Source: Eubacteriales bacterium
GTDB taxonomy: Bacteria > Bacillota > Clostridia > Oscillospirales > Butyricicoccaceae
Direction of reading: 5' to 3'
DNA length: 64,000 nt
Assembly: GCA_030539335.1 (NCBI GenBank)
Contig: JAUNSG010000002.1
Location: forward strand, 62,001-126,000
Position 1 is the first letter of the stretch. Every line of letters begins with the position of its first letter. Made by a program: the position numbers and the translations under genes. The notes beneath the pieces are model-generated. The model saw only the letters and a list, made by a program, of their open reading frames with translations, was not told the DNA's origin and made no database searches. This document shows positions 60,105 to 64,000 of this stretch, one piece after another.

Positions 60105-60961
60105 CCACGTTCTCCCTTCTCGCGTTTCTCTTCCGGTACCGCCCCCTGTCCCAACCGAAAGGTAAGCAGCACAAAGGACAATGTCACCGTCAGCGATTCC
60201 AGCGCATGCAGCCGGCGCTTTCCTTCTGCCGGTGTGCGATGGCTGTACGGTGTCATGGCAAATAAGGTTTGGATGTCCTCCGGACGGTCCATCGTCACGG
60301 TATATTCCACATGCTTCCGGTCGGTGAGCACAAAGCCTTCCATCCGGTGCTTTTCTTCCCGGTTGCGATACGGTATATCATAGACTGCACATTTCAGCTC
60401 CCAAAGATGCATCTCCCCCGGTACAACGCACAATACCGCGCCGTCCGGCCGCAGCACGCGTGCAAACTCCTGCGCCGGTGTCGGTGCAAACAGGGAAACA
60501 ATCCGGTCGGCACTCTGGTCCCGGACCGGCATCTGATAGGTACTTGCGGTAATATACTGCGTCAGCTTATCCCGCTTCGCCGCATATTGTGTGGCAGACT
60601 TGGAAATATCCACACCGACCATCTGTCGGAGCAAGCCGCACTCCTGCAGCGACTGTGCCATCTGCCGTGTATAGTATCCCTCGCCGCAGCCGGCATCAAT
60701 CACAGAAACCGCTTTTTCCTGTGCCAGCTCCTTCATCTCCATGCACACCGCATCGGCCAGAGGCTGATAATATCCGCGGTCAAGAAACGCCCGCCGCGCC
60801 AGTACCATCCGTTTGTCATCGCCGACCTTGTCGCCGGAACGCGAGGAGAGCAGCAGGTTACAATAACCCGATGCCGCTATATCAAAACTATGTCCGTTGG
60901 AACAGCAAAATGTCTGTTCCGCTTTCCGCAGAGGCTGTCTGCACTTTGGACAACACAGCAT
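60101..60961 (-). CDS. rlmA: 23S rRNA guanine N1-methyltransferase RlmA family
   Basis: RlmA methylates G745 or G748 of 23S rRNA. The 286-residue protein has an N-terminal zinc ribbon (CCPKCRQPL and CCSNGHSFDIAASGYCNLL) and a SAM-binding Rossmann fold with VIDAGCGEGYYTRQM. SLFAPTPAQEFARVLRPDG follows. In Gram-positive species the RlmA(II) type methylates G748 and affects tylosin binding; which site applies here is not proven. The ATG at 60961, with GAGGAG eight bases before it, is preferred over one eight codons upstream. Confidence 0.88.
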   Translation of the reverse strand: MLCCPKCRQPLRKAEQTFCCSNGHSFDIAASGYCNLLLSSRSGDKVGDDKRMVLARRAFLDRGYYQPLADAVCMEMKELAQEKAVSVIDAGCGEGYYTRQMAQSLQECGLLRQMVGVDISKSATQYAAKRDKLTQYITASTYQMPVRDQSADRIVSLFAPTPAQEFARVLRPDGAVLCVVPGEMHLWELKCAVYDIPYRNREEKHRMEGFVLTDRKHVEYTVTMDRPEDIQTLFAMTPYSHRTPAEGKRRLHALESLTVTLSFVLLTFRLGQGAVPEEKREKGERG

Positions 60962-61082
60962 CCTTTCCGCTCCTCTCTTCCGCATAACAGGTTCTTTGAA
61001 TTATTATAGCATGGCAAATACCTCTGTGGCAATTCTTTTGACAGCATGATATAATCAATTACAGAAAAGGAGGAGAGTTGCT

Positions 61083-61607
61083 TTGAAAGAGACCACCTGT
61101 TGCTTTTCCGGCTATCGTCCGGAGAAAATGCCGCGGGACATATCGCCGGGAAGGGATAGTTTTCGCCGGATGATGGCCTCCCTGCGCCGGGAATGCCTTC
61201 GTGCCTCCGAGGATGGATACACAACCTTCCTTTCCGGTATGAGCCGTGGATTTGATCTTTGGGCAGCCTCCGTCGTATTGGAATTACAGGATCACGGACT
61301 GGGAATTGAGCTGTGGGCAGCCATTGCATTCCACGGCATGGAACAACATTGGGAACCGGAATGGCAGAAGCTCTATCAGTATGTCCTGCACCGGGCACGC
61401 CATACCTTCACCTGTTTCGATGCCTATCAGCGCGGCTGCTATACCGTCCGTGACCGGCTTCTTGTGGAGCATTCCTCCCGGATGATCTGCTATTATGATG
61501 GCGTCCCCGGCGGCACGGAATACACCGTAAACTATGCCAAACATTCCGGTTTGGATATCTATAATCTTGCCGATCGACAGCCGCGGCTGGAGGGATTCCC
61601 CGAATGA
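61083..61607 (+). CDS. SLOG (DUF1273) domain protein
   Basis: The 174-residue protein starts ETTCCFSGYRPEKMP, with FSGYRPEKMP the DUF1273 hallmark. FLSGMSRGFDLWAASVVLELQ and MICYYDGVPGGTEYTVNYAK follow. SLOG-fold proteins bind nucleotide-derived ligands; DUF1273 members are small single-domain proteins of unknown role. The start codon is TTG at 61083, with GGAGGAG before it. It is monocistronic and ends at a bidirectional terminator shared with uppP. Confidence 0.85.
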   Translation: MKETTCCFSGYRPEKMPRDISPGRDSFRRMMASLRRECLRASEDGYTTFLSGMSRGFDLWAASVVLELQDHGLGIELWAAIAFHGMEQHWEPEWQKLYQYVLHRARHTFTCFDAYQRGCYTVRDRLLVEHSSRMICYYDGVPGGTEYTVNYAKHSGLDIYNLADRQPRLEGFPE

Positions 61608-61641
61608 AACGCCATCTTTTGGGGTACAATCCGCATACAAA

Positions 61642-61670
61642 AAGACTGACAGAAAGGTTCTGCCAGTCTT
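61642..61670. terminator. Shared terminator of the SLOG gene and uppP
   Basis: AAGACTGACAGA pairs with TCTGCCAGTCTT (one mismatch), followed by ATCTTTTATG on the plus strand and TTTGTATG on the minus strand. Confidence 0.75.
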
Positions 61671-61686
61671 ATCTTTTATGTTTTTC

Positions 61687-62502
61687 TTATGCCAGGAAAG
61701 CGAACACCAGAAGGACCACAATGCCAAGCACGATGCGGTACCAGCCAAAGACTTTAAAGTCATGCTTGCGGATGTAGCTCATCAGGAACTTAATGGCCAG
61801 CATCGAAACCGCAAAGGCAACGACCATACCGACCAGAAGAACGATGATTTCCTGGAAGCGGAAGGCGAGACCGTATTTCAGAATCTCCAGCAGGCTTGCG
61901 CCAAACATCACCGGAATCGCCATAAAAAAGGAGAATTCTGCGGCAACTGCACGGGAGCAACCGATAAATACCGCCCCCAAAATAGTGGCTCCAGAACGGG
62001 ATGTTCCCGGAATCAGCGCCAGCATCTGACAGATACCGATCAAAAATGCTGTCTGGAACTTCATCTCGCTCAAACTGCGGATCTTTGGTACACGATGGGA
62101 ATTCTCCAGAATAATAAACAGAATACCATATAAGATCAGCATGATAGCGATCGTAACCGGGCCATACAGCAGGTCATGAATGAAATCATTAAACACCAGT
62201 CCGATGATTGCGGCCGGGAAGCTTGCGACAATGACCTTCACCCAAAGTGTCCATGTCTCCTTTTTCTGCAGCGCGGATTTCTTTCCGGAAAATGGATTGA
62301 GCTTATCAAAATATAAGAATAAAACCGCGAGAATTGAGCCGAACTGGATGACCGTAAAGAACATATCGGAAAAATCCTTGGAGCCGTCCAACTGCAAAAA
62401 CTCGTTAAACAGAAGCAGGTGGCCGGTCGAAGAAATCGGCAGCCATTCTGTGATACCCTGAACAATGCCAAAAACAACGGATTTCAGCAGTTCAATCAAC
62501 AT
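61687..62502 (-). CDS. uppP: Undecaprenyl-diphosphatase UppP (BacA)
   Basis: UppP recycles undecaprenyl diphosphate to the monophosphate lipid carrier for cell-wall synthesis and gives bacitracin resistance. The 271-residue protein has about eight membrane segments and both conserved loops. The first is GITEWLPISSTGHLLL near the start, and the second PGTSRSGATILGAV in the middle. AAAGGAG precedes the ATG. Confidence 0.97.
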   Translation of the reverse strand: MLIELLKSVVFGIVQGITEWLPISSTGHLLLFNEFLQLDGSKDFSDMFFTVIQFGSILAVLFLYFDKLNPFSGKKSALQKKETWTLWVKVIVASFPAAIIGLVFNDFIHDLLYGPVTIAIMLILYGILFIILENSHRVPKIRSLSEMKFQTAFLIGICQMLALIPGTSRSGATILGAVFIGCSRAVAAEFSFFMAIPVMFGASLLEILKYGLAFRFQEIIVLLVGMVVAFAVSMLAIKFLMSYIRKHDFKVFGWYRIVLGIVVLLVFAFLA

Positions 62503-62534
62503 AGATAATCTCCTTTCAAAACAATACTTGTATC

Positions 62535-62563
62535 AGTATATCGCATATGAGTCATAAAGTAAA
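62535..62563 (-). promoter_or_regulatory. Promoter of uppP
   Basis: Minus-strand TTTACT, 17 bases and TATACT, about 33 bases before uppP and divergent from the recQ promoter. Confidence 0.65.
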
Positions 62564-62577
62564 GATTTTTTCGCCTA

Positions 62578-62606
62578 TTGCGCGATTTTGCGCTTTATGT
62601 CATAAT
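62578..62606 (+). promoter_or_regulatory. Promoter of recQ
   Basis: TTGCGC, 17 bases and CATAAT, about 36 bases before the recQ start. Confidence 0.55.
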
Positions 62607-62642
62607 ATTTCCAATAGTCTTTTTGGAAAGGAACGGCAGTCC

Positions 62643-64000
62643 ATGGATATCTGTCACCGCATCTTAAACGAAACCTTTGGCCATTCGTCCTTCCGTCCCG
62701 GACAGCTTCCGCTCATTCACGCCATTTTGTCCGGACGGGATGCCTTCGGTGTGCTCCCCACCGGTGCCGGAAAATCCCTGTGCTATCAGCTTCCTGCGCT
62801 GCTGCTTCCCGGGATCACCCTCGTGCTCTCCCCGCTGATTTCCCTGATGAACGATCAGGTCGCCGCCCTGCGTCAGGCGAATATCACCGCCTGCTGCATC
62901 CACAGTGCCATGCCTGCGCCTGAGTATGCCTCTGCGGTCCGGCTTATGCGCGAAGGCCGCTGCAAGCTGGTCTACGTCGCCCCGGAGCGGCTGCAAAATG
63001 CCGATTTCCTCTCCCTGCTACACACACTTCCACTCTCCTTGGTCGTGGTAGATGAGGCCCACTGCATTTCCCAATGGGGTCACGACTTCCGCCCGAGTTA
63101 TCGGCAGATTCCACAGTTTCTCGCCTCCCTCTCCACCCGTCCCGTCCTTGCGGCTTTTACCGCGACCGCCACGCCCCGTGTCCGTCAGGATATCATAGAA
63201 TGCCTGCATCTCAACCATCCGGAGCGCATCACCACAAGTTTTGACCGTCCCAATCTGTTTTTTGATGTCCGTCGGACGGAGCAAAAGGATATCGCCCTGC
63301 TGCGCTTCCTGCGGCAGCAGACACACTTTCCCGGTATCATCTACTGCACAACACGCAAGGCAGCCGAGCACACGGCAGAACTGCTGCGCGAAAACCACAT
63401 CACTGCTCTGGCCTACCATGCCGGAATGGATGCTGCCGACCGCCGCACCAACCAGGATGCTTTCTTGCATGACCAAATTTCCGTCCTCTGTGCCACCAAC
63501 GCATTTGGTATGGGCATCAACAAACCAAACGTCCGCTTTGTCGTACATTATCAGCTCCCCGCCAGTCTGGAGAACTACTATCAGGAAGCCGGGCGCGCCG
63601 GACGCGATGGCAAGCCCGCCACCTGTCTGCTCCTGTTTTCCGAGCAGGATTCCACCTTGCAGGAATATTGGATCGAAAAGGAACCGGAAAATCCCGCCCT
63701 GTCCGAAGAGGAGGTCCGACAGCTCCAGCGCGAGAATTTTCGCCGCCTTCATTGTATGCAGCATTATGCCGCGGCAGACGGCTGTCTGCGAGAAGAAATC
63801 CTCCGCTATTTCGGCGAGCAGGCCACGGACTTCTGTGGCGCCTGCTGCAACTGTGACGCCGCCGGAGACTGGAAAGACATCACGGTTGAGGCCCAAAAAA
63901 TCCTCTCCTGCATCTATCGCGTCCGGGAACAGGCCGATACGGCTACGCTGATTCAAATCCTACAGGGCAAACAAAACGCCCTCATCCAGCAAAACAACTG
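62643..64000 (+). CDS. recQ: ATP-dependent DNA helicase RecQ, truncated by window end
   Basis: The frame is open from the ATG at 62643 to the end of the window (about 452 codons). It has Walker A LPTGAGKSLCYQLPALL, the DEAH box VVDEAHCISQWGHDFRPSY, motif VI region with YYQEAGRAGRDG and the zinc-binding cysteines in FCGACCNCD near residue 400. The wing/HRDC end is missing. RecQ unwinds DNA with 3'-to-5' polarity. AAAGGAA precedes the start. I read no stop codon before the window end. Confidence 0.95.
   Translation, partial: MDICHRILNETFGHSSFRPGQLPLIHAILSGRDAFGVLPTGAGKSLCYQLPALLLPGITLVLSPLISLMNDQVAALRQANITACCIHSAMPAPEYASAVRLMREGRCKLVYVAPERLQNADFLSLLHTLPLSLVVVDEAHCISQWGHDFRPSYRQIPQFLASLSTRPVLAAFTATATPRVRQDIIECLHLNHPERITTSFDRPNLFFDVRRTEQKDIALLRFLRQQTHFPGIIYCTTRKAAEHTAELLRENHITALAYHAGMDAADRRTNQDAFLHDQISVLCATNAFGMGINKPNVRFVVHYQLPASLENYYQEAGRAGRDGKPATCLLLFSEQDSTLQEYWIEKEPENPALSEEEVRQLQRENFRRLHCMQHYAAADGCLREEILRYFGEQATDFCGACCNCDAAGDWKDITVEAQKILSCIYRVREQADTATLIQILQGKQNALIQQNN

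Noticed and set aside
63018..63956. A 312-codon minus-strand frame at the window end
   Set aside because: It is antisense to recQ, whose motifs are unmistakable on the plus strand.

Overview
The window reads as chromosomal housekeeping DNA from a Gram-positive Firmicute of class Clostridia, most likely Oscillospirales (a Ruminococcaceae/Butyricicoccaceae relative). This placement is an inference. It rests on the ylmE-sepF-ylmG-divIVA order, Hfq next to a lone HlyD-like adaptor, the TIGR03960/TIGR03936 radical-SAM pair, PerR, an archaeal-type PurO replacing half of PurH, an archaeal-type aspartyl-tRNA synthetase, class III fructose-bisphosphatase, a T-box-controlled ilvB and moderately high GC. 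I see no phage, insertion sequence, CRISPR array or rRNA. The only RNA gene I can place firmly is one tRNA-Ala(CGC).

Layout. 1-3.3 kb (minus): hfq, an HlyD-like adaptor, ylmE/yggS, sepF, ylmG/yggT and the start of divIVA, a division-site cluster. 3.6-14.5 kb (minus): a flavin oxidoreductase, then a long operon of two radical-SAM-linked genes, miaB, mutS, mutL and miaA (tRNA modification plus mismatch repair). 14.6-17.8 kb (minus): an unrecognised coiled-coil protein, then ptsI and ptsH. 18.1-21.3 kb (plus): a membrane protein, a MATE exporter and a PfkB kinase. 21.3-21.6 kb: a glycine riboswitch with its own promoter and terminator but no gene behind it. 21.7-24 kb (minus): a HAD phosphatase and an AGCS alanine/glycine symporter. 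24.3-26.2 kb: truA, an AT-rich gap and a small membrane protein. 26.3-31.8 kb (minus): ilvB-ilvN, ilvC and ilvD behind a T-box leader. 31.9-38.3 kb: DUF421/DUF4363 membrane proteins, a small P-loop protein, a D-Ala-D-Ala carboxypeptidase, mtaB and glgB. 38.3-42.1 kb: perR with a palindromic operator, tRNA-Ala, class III fbp and an AraC regulator. 42.4-46 kb: a secreted GH25 lysozyme with Ig-like/FN3 modules, bioY with a GTTAAC-repeat operator, and small genes. 46-53.8 kb (minus): purE-F-M-N-O-H-D plus one unknown gene. 53.9-64 kb: a GT4 glycosyltransferase, an archaeal-type aspS, two tandem HPr-like genes, an iron-sulfur-flavoprotein-like reductase, rlmA-yihY, a SLOG protein, uppP and the start of recQ (cut by the window end).

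How the parts fit. The pur operon covers most steps from PRPP to IMP, with the last two steps carried by two separate proteins instead of bifunctional PurH. The ilv genes supply branched-chain amino acids under tRNA-sensing attenuation. PTS control looks unusual: the true HPr keeps His15 but has Lys instead of the regulatory Ser46. Two tandem HPr-like proteins elsewhere lack the histidine but keep an AKSLLG motif where Ser46 would be. The two roles of HPr may therefore be divided between proteins, which is the most interesting hypothesis here. The orphan glycine riboswitch is the second.
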